64,000 nucleotides of DNA from CAVXXB01 sp963765585 (GTDB taxonomy: Bacteria; Calditrichota; Calditrichia; JAJRVZ01): assembly GCA_963765585.1 (NCBI GenBank), contig CAVXXB010000005.1, positions 124,001 through 188,000 of the forward strand, given 5' to 3'. This document shows positions 18,541 to 27,096 of the stretch, piece after piece. The notes beneath the pieces are model-generated. The model worked only from the letters and a program-made list of their open reading frames with translations. It was not told the DNA's origin and ran no database searches. The position numbers and the translations under genes were made by a program. The stretch's first letter is position 1; every line of letters starts with the position of its first letter.

Positions 18541-18775
18541 CCATATGATTACACAAATGGATGATGATATTATAGAATATCATGCCAAACAGGATGAAAT
18601 GGAGAATTGGCGGCTGTACGTGGATGAAAAGATCACGATCGCACGTAATGCTATGACCGTCTGGGCCCAATCACATAGAAATCTTGGTGCAGGTATTCCT
18701 GTGCCGCCACTCATCGATGTGGCAGGTATTGCCACTGGACTGGTTGGTACAGCGACCGGTGTCGTACTGCCATAA
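18389..18775 (+). CDS. Lipoprotein of unknown function, C-terminal part
   Basis: Real coding in this frame starts near 18494. It continues with a helical segment ('YLLERLDRIDHMITQMDDDI', 'MENWRLYVDEKITIARNAM') likely to form a coiled coil. The end is glycine-rich and hydrophobic ('VAGIATGLVGTATGVVLP'), which could insert into or lie on a membrane. Combined with the lipoprotein signal of the first part, this suggests an envelope protein attached at both ends. No homologous family is recognised. Confidence 0.6.
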   Translation: MMELWVNRHLWILSLSWIVRCKNSFRRIKKLRSNRLIAAEKYLLERLDRIDHMITQMDDDIIEYHAKQDEMENWRLYVDEKITIARNAMTVWAQSHRNLGAGIPVPPLIDVAGIATGLVGTATGVVLP

Positions 18776-18951
18776 TATATGAATCGAGAATTTGAATGAT
18801 AAAAATATAGATTTTAAAAAATAGGGAATAAATTGAATTTATTAAACGTAAAATTTATATAATGAAACTTAAATCGGGTTCCAGGTTTAAGTGGCGTACA
18901 AAATGTTTATGAAAACGGAAGACAGATTAGGTTTTGCTAAAAGCTAATTGT

Positions 18952-18990
18952 AAGCCGGTACTCAAATATGATATAAGTGCCGGTTTTTTT
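18952..18990 (+). terminator. Rho-independent terminator
   Basis: AAGCCGGTACT pairs with AGTGCCGGTTT (two G-T pairs) around a 13-nt loop, followed by seven T residues. It ends the lipoprotein transcription unit 23 bases before the stress-protein start. Confidence 0.75.
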
Positions 18991-19012
18991 AATTGAATAT
19001 ATGGAGGGAAAA

Positions 19013-19679
19013 ATGTACCGTTATAACAAACTAGTGGTTGCGCTTGATTTTACATCAACAGACTATTCGTTATTAGAATATGCCGGTAATATTGCACAGA
19101 AAGACTAACTCGGCACAGGTATATTTTTTACATACCACGGAGAATTTTGAGGTACCGGAAGAGATTCGTGAAAAATACCCGTCCATTGTCGAACCTTTGG
19201 ATGAGTTTGCACGCAAGCGAATGAAAGAACTTACAGAGCAATTTTTTGCCCAGGATAATGACCTCAATATACATTTTGAGGTTATTGAAGGAGAGCCGGT
19301 AAATAGTCTGCTTAAATTTATCAAACTTCATGATATTGATCTGGTACTAATCGGTAAATCCGCTTCGGGTGTACAATTTAATACTTTAGGCGAGAAACTG
19401 GCCCGCAAAGCACCCTGTTCAGTGATGATTATTCCCGATGGAACACATCCGGCTTATAAAAATATCACTGCGGCCTGCGATTTTTCAAACCACTCCATTG
19501 ACGCTCTGGATGTCACACACGCGTTTACTAAAAGTGCCGGATTAAAATCTTTTACCTGTCTGCATGTGTATAATGTGCCGACCGGTTATTATAAAACAGG
19601 TAAAAGCTATGAACAATTTGCAGATATCATGAAAAATAATGCCACGCATCAGTTTATAGACTGTGATGAAACTGCTTGA
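19013..19679 (+). CDS. Universal stress protein, tandem-domain, N-terminal part (frameshifted)
   Basis: The ATG at 19013 follows GGAGG. 'YNKLVVALDFTSTDYSLLEYAGNIAQK' (residues 4-30) is the first strand-helix of a UspA fold, but the frame stops at 19106. It resumes one base later with 'TNSAQVYFLH', so one G near 19103 is extra. The stretch 19080-19679 holds the rest of the first UspA domain ('DLVLIGKSASGVQF', 'KAPCSVMIIPDG') and the start of a second ('AACDFSNHSIDALDVTHAF'). It ends in a second frame change near 19667. USP proteins act in the cytoplasm and help survival under starvation or envelope stress. Two more USP domains follow in the next gene. Confidence 0.8.
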
Positions 19680-19926
19680 TATGAAAGATGTGAATCCGGA
19701 CCTGGAACTGGTTCTGGCAAAAAAACCTGCACCGGCAATTTCAGAATATGTAGAAAAATCCAAAATAGATTTGCTTGTCCTGGGGGCTCGCGGACGAGCA
19801 CGGGGCGCTGACATTTTGTTGGGAAGTGTGACCGAGCAAATAATACAATCGGTAAATATACCGGTTCTGGCAGTAAAGAAAAAAGGGGCGGGTATGGACC
19901 TGCTTGACATCATACTAAACAGCTAA
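19663..19926 (+). CDS. Universal stress protein, C-terminal part
   Basis: This frame completes the second UspA domain: 'MKLLDMKDVNPDLELVLAKKPAPAISEYVEKSKIDLLVLGARGRARGADILLGSVTEQIIQ' in consecutive parts. The G-x2-G-x9-G-S/T nucleotide-binding signature is visible as 'GARGRARGADILLGSVTE', so this domain probably binds ATP. The stop codon lies 13 bases before the next gene, indicating an operon. Confidence 0.75.
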   Translation: MMKLLDMKDVNPDLELVLAKKPAPAISEYVEKSKIDLLVLGARGRARGADILLGSVTEQIIQSVNIPVLAVKKKGAGMDLLDIILNS

Positions 19927-19939
19927 CAAGAAGGATATT

Positions 19940-21091
19940 ATGAGACTAATTGAAAAAATTATGGTAGGAACAGATTTCAGTGCTTCAGCAGAATCAGCGC
20001 TGACTCAGGCAATTACTACCGCAAAAAAATTTGGATCACATATATCGCTTATTCATGTTATTCCGGACTTGGAAATGACTAGTTTGAGTGAGGAAATGGT
20101 ACATAATGCAGTGCAGAAAGAAATGCATTCATTAGAAGAACGTGTGGCGGATGCCGGAATTCCGGTTGAAACAATCATTGAAAAGGGTGTACCATTTATT
20201 CAGATTATGAAGATTGCGGAGTTAAAGGATGTGAACGTTATTATGGTGGGAACGGGAGATGCTAAAAATGAAGTACCGGGAATGACCGCAGAAAAATTGT
20301 TGAGTAAATCAATCAAGCCGGTCTGGATTAGCAAAGTGGGAACAACGAATGATTTTATGAAGATACTTTGTGCGGTAGATTTTTCCGAAACTTCCGATCG
20401 TGCATTGCAAAATGCAATTCACTTGTCGAGACAGTTTGATCGCGATCTTGTTGTATTAAATGTATCTGAGCTACCATCCCAGTCTTATTTAAAAATGAAA
20501 CTGGGTTTTACCGATAAATTGAATGTACCAAAGGAGGAGCGCCTCAAACAATTTGAAGCGTATCTTGAGAGGTTTGATTTTACCAGTGTTCGCTGGAAAA
20601 GTATAATTAGTGAAGGTTCACCGGCTCAAAACATTCTGAGTCACATTCGATCTGAGGGTACGGATCTGCTAATGATGGGAAGTGTCGGACATACCGCACA
20701 TCCAAAAATGTTGACCGGTAGTACAGCACGGGAAGTATTCAGAAATATACCTTCCGCGTTAATCGCATTTAAATCGGAAAATATTATCCAGGTTAAGCTG
20801 GATGATGAGCTGCGTGATATTCAAGCCCTCTTCCGGCAGGGAATGGAGCTTATGGATAATGGGTTTGTAAAAGAAGCCATCGCACACTTCAAATATTGCC
20901 TGAATGAAGATCCGTTGTTTGCACCTGCCTGGGAAATGCTGGCCGATGCGCATTTTAAACTGGGAGAGAAAGAGAAGGCGGTAGAATATAAATCAAAATC
21001 CGACGAAATTCGTGATAAACTATGGCAACAACAGGTTGAGGTGGATATAAAAAACCGTCATGATCTTTATAATAAAAAGAAAAGAGACTGA
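19940..21091 (+). CDS. Two universal stress domains fused to a TPR-like tail
   Basis: 383 residues, intact. Residues 1-140 and 145-280 are UspA domains ('KIMVGTDFSASAESALTQAI', 'KILCAVDFSETSDRALQNAI'). The second has the ATP-binding signature 'MGSVGHTAHPKMLTGSTAREV'; the first has a weaker version ('VGTGDAKNEVPGMTAEKL'). Residues 290-365 form tetratricopeptide-like helices ('LFRQGMELMDNGFVKEAIAHFKYCLNEDPLFAPAWEMLADAHFKLGEKEKAVEY', quoted in parts), an uncommon addition that suggests a protein partner. It is co-directional with the preceding stress protein and with the PsiE-like gene 2 bases later. Confidence 0.88.
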   Translation: MRLIEKIMVGTDFSASAESALTQAITTAKKFGSHISLIHVIPDLEMTSLSEEMVHNAVQKEMHSLEERVADAGIPVETIIEKGVPFIQIMKIAELKDVNVIMVGTGDAKNEVPGMTAEKLLSKSIKPVWISKVGTTNDFMKILCAVDFSETSDRALQNAIHLSRQFDRDLVVLNVSELPSQSYLKMKLGFTDKLNVPKEERLKQFEAYLERFDFTSVRWKSIISEGSPAQNILSHIRSEGTDLLMMGSVGHTAHPKMLTGSTAREVFRNIPSALIAFKSENIIQVKLDDELRDIQALFRQGMELMDNGFVKEAIAHFKYCLNEDPLFAPAWEMLADAHFKLGEKEKAVEYKSKSDEIRDKLWQQQVEVDIKNRHDLYNKKKRD

Positions 21092-21093
21092 GT

Positions 21094-21594
21094 ATGATGG
21101 ATGATCTTTATAATCCAAAAGAACCGTTGATTCGCTATCTGCGTTCAATTATCCATTTTGCTGTGCGTATCCTGGCGATTTTAATGACCCTGGTCATTAT
21201 CTGGGGTGTATTGGATGTTGGTTATGTATTATATCAGAAACTGCTGGAAGAACCCTTCATGATGCTGACCATAAGTGATATCCTTGCCACCTTTGGCGCG
21301 TTTATGGCGGTTTTAATTGCTATTGAAATTTTTGTCAATATCAATATTTACCTGCGTGAAGATGTAATTCATGTAAAAATTGTAATTGCTACGGCGCTTA
21401 TGGCTATTGCACGGAAAGTAATTATTCTGGATTACAGCAAAATAAGCGCGGAATATGTCTGGGCAACTGCCGGAGTGGTTTTGGCAATGAGTATGGCCTA
21501 TTGGATGGTGCACAAATTTTCTCCGCATGAGATTTCTATCCAACCCAAACGAGCTGACAAAGAAAAATTGCAGAAAAGGGAAAAGGTAGAATAA
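21094..21594 (+). CDS. PsiE-like membrane protein
   Basis: 166 residues with four hydrophobic segments (about 24-46, 62-82, 92-110, 122-140), matching the phosphate-starvation-inducible PsiE family: 'ILATFGAFMAVLIAIEIFVNI' followed by 'LREDVIHVKIVIATALMAIARKVIILD'. The function of PsiE is unknown. It starts 2 bases after the stress-protein stop codon and belongs to the same operon, so here it is linked to stress and not to an obvious phosphate operon. Confidence 0.8.
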   Translation: MMDDLYNPKEPLIRYLRSIIHFAVRILAILMTLVIIWGVLDVGYVLYQKLLEEPFMMLTISDILATFGAFMAVLIAIEIFVNINIYLREDVIHVKIVIATALMAIARKVIILDYSKISAEYVWATAGVVLAMSMAYWMVHKFSPHEISIQPKRADKEKLQKREKVE

Positions 21595-21632
21595 AAAAAG
21601 GATGACTCTTGGAAATAATATTCATTCATCCT
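21592..21632 (-). terminator. Probable terminator of the mrp operon
   Basis: On the minus strand AGGATGA (inside the last codons of mrpG) pairs with TCATCCT, followed by a run of seven T. The stem is only 7 bp, so the call is moderate. It lies between convergent genes. Confidence 0.45.
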
Positions 21633-21945
21633 CCATTTCATCCAGCTGTGTTTGATCCCATAATTTGACGCCACGTCTGTATGCGGCACGGCTGATCATT
21701 TGCGATGCGATAGGCATAGTCAGAAAAATAAATAACATAACTGCAATCGCTTTGAGTATTACAAGCAGACCACCAAAATACAAAATGGCACCCATAAGCA
21801 AACATCCAATACCCAACGAAATAGATTTTGAGGCGGCGTGCATGCGCGTGTATAAATCAGGAAAACGAACCACACCCAATGCGGCTATGAACATAAAGAA
21901 TGCACCGCTGACCAGAAAAAATATGGTAAGATACTCTAAAATCAT
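21622..21945 (-). CDS. mrpG: Na+/H+ antiporter subunit MrpG
   Basis: 107 residues with three membrane segments and the conserved 'GVVRFPDLYTRMHAASKSISLG' region that marks MrpG/MnhG/PhaG. It is the last gene of the seven-subunit operon; its ATG overlaps the mrpF stop by four bases. Mrp complexes are hetero-oligomeric inner-membrane antiporters that expel Na+ (sometimes K+) in exchange for protons. Confidence 0.92.
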   Translation of the reverse strand: MILEYLTIFFLVSGAFFMFIAALGVVRFPDLYTRMHAASKSISLGIGCLLMGAILYFGGLLVILKAIAVMLFIFLTMPIASQMISRAAYRRGVKLWDQTQLDEMEDE

Positions 21946-22214
21946 TCTGATTCCTGTTTTTCAATATACCGGGCAAAGGCAACCGAACCAAAAAACGTAA
22001 TAAGAGCCAAAATTACTATCGCATCCATATAAACCGGTTCGTTCATTTTAATCATGTAAGCCAGTGCCAGGGCCGCTATAATCATGGCTATTAAATCCAA
22101 TGCCACCACACGGTCGGTAATATCCGGACCGATCAGAAAACGGTAAAACGCCAGCACCAAAGCCAGGCTTAGGATCCCAAATACAATGTGAATCGCAAAA
22201 TCGAATAATATCAG
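21942..22214 (-). CDS. mrpF: Na+/H+ antiporter subunit MrpF, probable CTG start
   Basis: The only standard-type start in frame (TTG at 22160) gives 72 residues and cuts off the first membrane helix. Upstream the frame continues as 'LILFDFAIHIVFGILSLALVLAF', which is the expected N-terminal helix, and a total of 90 residues matches the family length. The best start is CTG at 22214-22212: it gives the same 4-base overlap with mrpE that most junctions of this operon show, and GGAGGT lies 6 bases before it. No ATG, GTG or TTG exists in that interval. The protein retains 'LIGPDITDRVVALDL', the MrpF signature. Confidence 0.8.
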   Translation of the reverse strand: MILFDFAIHIVFGILSLALVLAFYRFLIGPDITDRVVALDLIAMIIAALALAYMIKMNEPVYMDAIVILALITFFGSVAFARYIEKQESE

Positions 22215-22546
22215 CGCAGTACCTCCAAAACCCGGGCCTCGAACCTGGTTTTTAAAATTCTACGTAATTCATCAATATTATCAATATACATCACATGGAT
22301 ATATAAATATTTTTTATCTGCTGAAACATCCATAGAAATTGAGCCTGGTGTCATGGATAGTAAATTTGCTACTGCCAGAATCTCCAAATCGGTTTTGGCA
22401 TCAAGCGGCATGGCAATAATGCCAGGCTGCATGTTATGACGCGGTGTCAGAACATCGTATAGCACACGAAAATTCGATAAAATTAATTCCCAAACATAAA
22501 AAATGATGAAAGAGACTATGCCAACAATTTTCCGAATTACTCTCAT
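22211..22546 (-). CDS. mrpE: Na+/H+ antiporter subunit MrpE
   Basis: 111 residues, short for MrpE (about 155), with one clear membrane segment at residues 6-28 and the conserved 'LSNFRVLYDVLTPRHNMQPGIIAMPLD' region followed by 'LLSMTPGSISMDVS'. Both blocks are diagnostic of the MrpE family. The missing part is the N-terminal second helix. Start and stop codons overlap neighbours by four bases on both sides, indicating translational coupling within the operon. Confidence 0.88.
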   Translation of the reverse strand: MRVIRKIVGIVSFIIFYVWELILSNFRVLYDVLTPRHNMQPGIIAMPLDAKTDLEILAVANLLSMTPGSISMDVSADKKYLYIHVMYIDNIDELRRILKTRFEARVLEVLR

Positions 22547-24024
22547 TGAATGCTCCCTAATACCACCCTGATATATTGATCCGGATCACTTAACTGTTCT
22601 GCTGCAATATGGCTCATGTGAATAAGCGTATCAGCAAAAATTCCGATTAAAACGGTGGCCAGTGCCATTATTATGACGGGCATCAGCATCATGAACGGGA
22701 TTTTTTTAACCTGGCTGGGTACAGGCTCCGGTTTCCAGAAAGCCTCGGTCCAAATCTTGGTCATTGAATAGATGGTGAGCATGCCTACTGCCAGCGCGAA
22801 AAACACAATCAGGTAATCCTGGCTGCTCAAACCGGCTTTAATGATAATGAATTTGGCAAAAAAACCGGAGAGTGGTGGAATTCCAGCCAGTGACAGCGCC
22901 GGGATTAAAAATAAAAGGGCCAAAAGCGGATAGTTTTTATACAAACCACCTAGTTTTTTTAATTGATAACTGCCTTGAATGTGTGCGGCGATACCGCTGA
23001 TAAGAAATAAATTGGTTTTGACTATGATATGATGAATCAGGTAAAATACAGTGGCAGTGATGGCCAGTGGCGTAAACATAGCCAGCCCAAAAATCATATA
23101 CCCGATCTGACTGATAATGTGAAATGATAATATCCTGCGAAAATCAAATTGCGATGCCGCGCCCAGAACACCGCTGATCATGGTTAAAGCAGCAACAGTA
23201 TACATGATCGGTTGAATAAAGGGCATGTTCAGATTAAATATTAGTGTAAACACGCGAATCAATGCATACACGCCAACCTTGGTAAGCAATCCGGCGAACA
23301 CGGCAGAAACAGTCACCGGTGGTGTGTGATAAGAAGCCGGAAGCCAGAAATATAATGGAAACACACCGGCTTTGATGCCAAAAGCAGTGAAAAGCAGCAT
23401 GGCAGATGTCCGCACGATATCGGTTTGGCTTGAATCGGTCAGTCGTAATGCCAAATCCGCCATATTGAGTGTGCCGGTTTTACCATATAATATTCCAATA
23501 GCCGCCAAAAAAAATAAGGAAGCGATAAAATTTAATGTCAGATATTTGACCGCACCTTCAATCTGTGGACGATCACCACCAAGGGCCATTAGGACAAAGG
23601 ATGCCATGAGCATGACTTCGAACCAAACATACAGATTAAACAGATCCCCGGTCATGAATGCACCGCATACACCCATCAATAAAATGTTAAGCAGGGGATA
23701 AAATCCGAATCTGATCCGGTTTTCATCCATAGCGGCCATGGAATATAATGCAATATTAAACGCAACAAATCCGGTAACCGCAACCAGCAGGGCACTGAAC
23801 ATATCGACAGTGAAAATGATACCAAAGGGGGCCGGCCAGTCGCCAAAACGTAATACCAAAATTCCACTTGTATATACTTTTACCAGTAATAGCATCGATG
23901 ACATAAAGAAGACGATTGCACCCGACAGGTTAATTCTACGCTGGAATCGGGGTGTATTCTTCAGCAGCAAGACGATGGCTGTGACTAATGGCACCAATAA
24001 TGGAAATACTATCAGCTGGCTCAC
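22543..24024 (-). CDS. mrpD: Na+/H+ antiporter subunit MrpD
   Basis: 493 residues, about 14 membrane helices, homologous to NuoM/NuoN proton-pumping subunits. The conserved 'WFEVMLMASFVLMAL' and 'AFGIKAGVFPLYFWLPASYHTPP' contain the key Glu (TM5) and Lys (TM7) of this superfamily. It forms the antiporter core together with MrpA. The gene overlaps mrpC and mrpE by four bases each. Confidence 0.93.
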   Translation of the reverse strand: MSQLIVFPLLVPLVTAIVLLLKNTPRFQRRINLSGAIVFFMSSMLLLVKVYTSGILVLRFGDWPAPFGIIFTVDMFSALLVAVTGFVAFNIALYSMAAMDENRIRFGFYPLLNILLMGVCGAFMTGDLFNLYVWFEVMLMASFVLMALGGDRPQIEGAVKYLTLNFIASLFFLAAIGILYGKTGTLNMADLALRLTDSSQTDIVRTSAMLLFTAFGIKAGVFPLYFWLPASYHTPPVTVSAVFAGLLTKVGVYALIRVFTLIFNLNMPFIQPIMYTVAALTMISGVLGAASQFDFRRILSFHIISQIGYMIFGLAMFTPLAITATVFYLIHHIIVKTNLFLISGIAAHIQGSYQLKKLGGLYKNYPLLALLFLIPALSLAGIPPLSGFFAKFIIIKAGLSSQDYLIVFFALAVGMLTIYSMTKIWTEAFWKPEPVPSQVKKIPFMMLMPVIIMALATVLIGIFADTLIHMSHIAAEQLSDPDQYIRVVLGSIQ

Positions 24025-24368
24025 AAATCGGTCCTCCGCATATCATCGAGATCGTCAGACCCTACAACCTTGTATGCCCGCCTAAGCAGCACGACTGCAA
24101 ATGAAAGTATTCCAAAGCTGATAACGATTGCCGTCAGAATTAATGCCTGTGGTAATGGATCTGCGGCGGATTTTGCCAATGTAGTGGCTTGTCCGGCAAT
24201 GATTGGTGCTTGTGCCCGCGTCAATCCGGCTGCGACAAAAATCAGTAAATTGGTCGCCTGGCTGAGAATAACCAGTCCAAAAACCAGTTTTACCAGACTG
24301 CGGCGCAGTATCAGGTATAAACCCATACTGTAAAGGATACCGATCAGGATAGCTAATATAGTTTCCAT
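24021..24368 (-). CDS. mrpC: Na+/H+ antiporter subunit MrpC
   Basis: 115 residues with three membrane helices, NuoK-like: 'GLYLILRRSLVKLVFGLVILSQATNLLIF' and 'DPLPQALILTAIVISFG'. The 'DPLPQALVLTAIVI' stretch is the standard MrpC/MnhC signature. It starts 2 bases after the mrpB stop codon. Confidence 0.93.
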   Translation of the reverse strand: METILAILIGILYSMGLYLILRRSLVKLVFGLVILSQATNLLIFVAAGLTRAQAPIIAGQATTLAKSAADPLPQALILTAIVISFGILSFAVVLLRRAYKVVGSDDLDDMRRTDL

Positions 24369-24370
24369 CC

Positions 24371-24796
24371 CTAATCTTCCTCAGCCAGTGTGAATATGAT
24401 AAGTAAAATAACTCCAATAACGACTAAGTAGACACCGATGTCAAATACAAGCGGTGTACCAAGTTTCAGATCTCCCAAACCCAGCCAGTGCAAGGGGACC
24501 GACCCATCCCACAGACCGGTCAGCGCTGGTTTATTGGTTAGCATTGCGGATATTGCACTGAGCACCGCCAATAGCAATCCTGTGGTGATAAGCTGCTGCG
24601 GGCGGACGCGTAATTTTCTTTTTGCATACGCCGTATCAAAGGCAATAACATATAAACAGAATGCAGCCGCTGCAATCAGACCGCCGATAAAACCACCTCC
24701 CGGCATGTTGTGACCACGCAACAACAGGTAGACTGAAAATACCAGTTGAACCGGTACAATCAGTGGCGTGGCAATTCGCAGCATTACGGATATCAT
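24371..24796 (-). CDS. mrpB: Na+/H+ antiporter subunit MrpB
   Basis: 141 residues, four membrane helices, with 'LLRGHNMPGGGFIGGLIAA' as the diagnostic motif of the MrpB/MnhB family and 'FDIGVYLVVIGVILLI' near the end. Overlaps the end of mrpA by four bases. Confidence 0.93.
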   Translation of the reverse strand: MISVMLRIATPLIVPVQLVFSVYLLLRGHNMPGGGFIGGLIAAAAFCLYVIAFDTAYAKRKLRVRPQQLITTGLLLAVLSAISAMLTNKPALTGLWDGSVPLHWLGLGDLKLGTPLVFDIGVYLVVIGVILLIIFTLAEED

Positions 24797-27096
24797 GAAT
24801 CACTCTCCGGTTTACCTTTGAGTTTTAGCAACGCATATACACCGATGGCGGCCGCGCTGAGTACAGTAATTTCACCCAGTGTATCCAGTGCCCGAAAATC
24901 GACCAGGATTACGTTTACCACATTTTTTCCAAAAGCCTGCACATAACTATTTTCTCCGAAAAAATCCGAAATCCTGGTTTGATCGGCACTGAGAGACTTG
25001 AGAACCAGCAGACTCATAATTCCACCAAAAACTATAGCGATAAACGCATCGCGGAGACGGGTTTTTATCCCTGATATATTCACAAATCGTGGAAGATGAT
25101 AAATAGCAAAGACAAATAAAACGACGGTCAGAGTTTCGATCAGGATTTGGGTGATTGCTAAATCAGGTGCGCCATAGATGATGAACAATAAAGCAATACT
25201 GTATCCGATCACTCCTAATGCCGTCACACCGCCCAGTCTTGATCTTGAACGAATGACGGCAAAACCGGCGATAATGATCACGGTGGCAATTACCCATTCA
25301 TAATAAGTAATATCTGTAATCTGTATCTTCTCCAGAAAACTCATGTTGCGAAAAAAACTAATTCCGACTAAAAATATGGTAGTCGAAAGTATCATCACGA
25401 TATATGAACGCTGATTTCCATTTTGAATTATTCGTGTAATTTTATCTGCAAAGCGCAGGATTAAAACTAGTCCGGATTCATACCAGCGGGCGGGGCCCAA
25501 TTGAGCGATAGGCTGCAATCTGGAGGCAAATGCACGTAATGGATGACGTATAAAAAACAAAATGACACCGGCCAATACGGTGACGAAACTGAGCATCAGG
25601 ACTGGGTTGATGCCATGCCACAATTCCAGTTGTACCGAGGTTGGTTGCGCTCTGACTGCGCTCACCGCCGGATTAATTATTTGCAGGCCAATTATCTCCG
25701 AATACAAACCGGCCATCAGACCAGCCAAAGCCAGGACTAACGGGCCCAGCCACAAAGCTGTGGCGCCTTCATGGGCATTTTTTGCGCTAATCTTATGCTC
25801 ATCCCAAAAAGGCGCAATCCCGACTATTATGGCCACCGTTACATTGACTATATTGGCGAGCACACCGCTGCCAATGACCAGAAAACTTAAGTTGGGAATC
25901 TGCAATTTGGCTTCATAAATTAATTCTTTGCCGATAAATCCCAGCAATGGCGGAAACCCGGACATGGATAAGGCGGCCAGACCGGCTGCTATCGCGGTAA
26001 CAGGCATTACCCGGATAAGACCACCAAGGCGTGTTACATCGCGTGTACCTGTTTCATGATCAATTGCACCGGCCACCATAAATAATGCGCCCTTATAAAG
26101 TGAGTGGACAATCAAAAAAACAATCGCAGCCTGTGTGGCCATTGTTGTATTCAGCCCAATCAGCAGGGTAATCGTCCCAAGCGCACTCACCGTTGAATAG
26201 GCCAGCAGACGTTTGAGATCTGTCTGAACCATAGCCATTATTGCTCCGGTCAGCATAGTCAACACACCGGTAAATGAAACGATTAAATGCCACTCAATGG
26301 TACCACCCAATACCGGTGTCATGCGGGCCAGCAAATAGATACCCGCCTTAACCATTGTGGCTGAGTGTAAATAGGCGCTCACCGGGGTGGGTGCGGCCAT
26401 TGCGGATGGTAGCCAAAAATGAAAGGGTGTTTGTGCGGATTTTGTAAAAGCGCCGAGCAATATAAGCAGCAATACCGGCATATATAATGGATTTGAAAAT
26501 ATTCCCTGTGTATTATTCAAAATGAAGGATAATTCATAACTGCCTGTAATCATGCCCAAAAAAATGAAACCGGTCAGTAATGCCAAACCGCCGCCACCGG
26601 TCACCAGCAGTGCCTGAAGGGCCGCTTTGCGCGAGGATTCCTGATCGTGATTGAAGCCGATCAACAGATATGAACTAACACTGGTTAGTTCCCAGAAAAC
26701 AAATAACAAGATCAGATTATCGGCCGCAACTAAGCCCCACATGGCAGACATGAATAATAATACATAACTATAGAACCGGCCCAATTGAGGGTGACCTTTT
26801 AAATAACCGCCGGCATAGATTAGGATAAACATCCCGATTCCTGAAATTAGCAATAGAAAAAGCCCGCTCAGACCATCAATATAAAATGAAAGAGAAATGT
26901 CGAGGCTGGGAATCCAGCGATACGAAATTTGTTGAACCTGCCCCTGACTCGAGTCAGCCATTTGTATCAACAGAATGGTTGTGAGGCTGGCTGGTAAAAT
27001 CGCTAAAATCCAACCTGTAGCGTCCCGTGTGATTCGAAACAGGAAAGGAGATAACGCAGCCAAAATAAAAGCTATTAAAATATATTCAAGCAGCAT
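24793..27096 (-). CDS. mrpA: Na+/H+ antiporter subunit MrpA
   Basis: 767 residues with roughly 20 membrane helices. The N-terminal 500 residues are NuoL-like ('WELTSVSSYLLIGFNHD', 'FTKSAQTPFHFWLPSAMAAPTPVSAYLHSATMV' in parts). The C-terminal part has the MrpA-specific region 'VTALGVIGYSIALLFIIYGAPDLAITQILIETL', in parts, and ends with an MrpB-like tail 'FRALDTLGEITVLSAAAIGVYALL'. It is the first gene of the operon; the 487-bp gap upstream should hold the promoter. The operon is a complete Group 1 arrangement (A to G), suggesting life in a saline or alkaline setting. Confidence 0.94.
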   Translation of the reverse strand: MLLEYILIAFILAALSPFLFRITRDATGWILAILPASLTTILLIQMADSSQGQVQQISYRWIPSLDISLSFYIDGLSGLFLLLISGIGMFILIYAGGYLKGHPQLGRFYSYVLLFMSAMWGLVAADNLILLFVFWELTSVSSYLLIGFNHDQESSRKAALQALLVTGGGGLALLTGFIFLGMITGSYELSFILNNTQGIFSNPLYMPVLLLILLGAFTKSAQTPFHFWLPSAMAAPTPVSAYLHSATMVKAGIYLLARMTPVLGGTIEWHLIVSFTGVLTMLTGAIMAMVQTDLKRLLAYSTVSALGTITLLIGLNTTMATQAAIVFLIVHSLYKGALFMVAGAIDHETGTRDVTRLGGLIRVMPVTAIAAGLAALSMSGFPPLLGFIGKELIYEAKLQIPNLSFLVIGSGVLANIVNVTVAIIVGIAPFWDEHKISAKNAHEGATALWLGPLVLALAGLMAGLYSEIIGLQIINPAVSAVRAQPTSVQLELWHGINPVLMLSFVTVLAGVILFFIRHPLRAFASRLQPIAQLGPARWYESGLVLILRFADKITRIIQNGNQRSYIVMILSTTIFLVGISFFRNMSFLEKIQITDITYYEWVIATVIIIAGFAVIRSRSRLGGVTALGVIGYSIALLFIIYGAPDLAITQILIETLTVVLFVFAIYHLPRFVNISGIKTRLRDAFIAIVFGGIMSLLVLKSLSADQTRISDFFGENSYVQAFGKNVVNVILVDFRALDTLGEITVLSAAAIGVYALLKLKGKPESDS

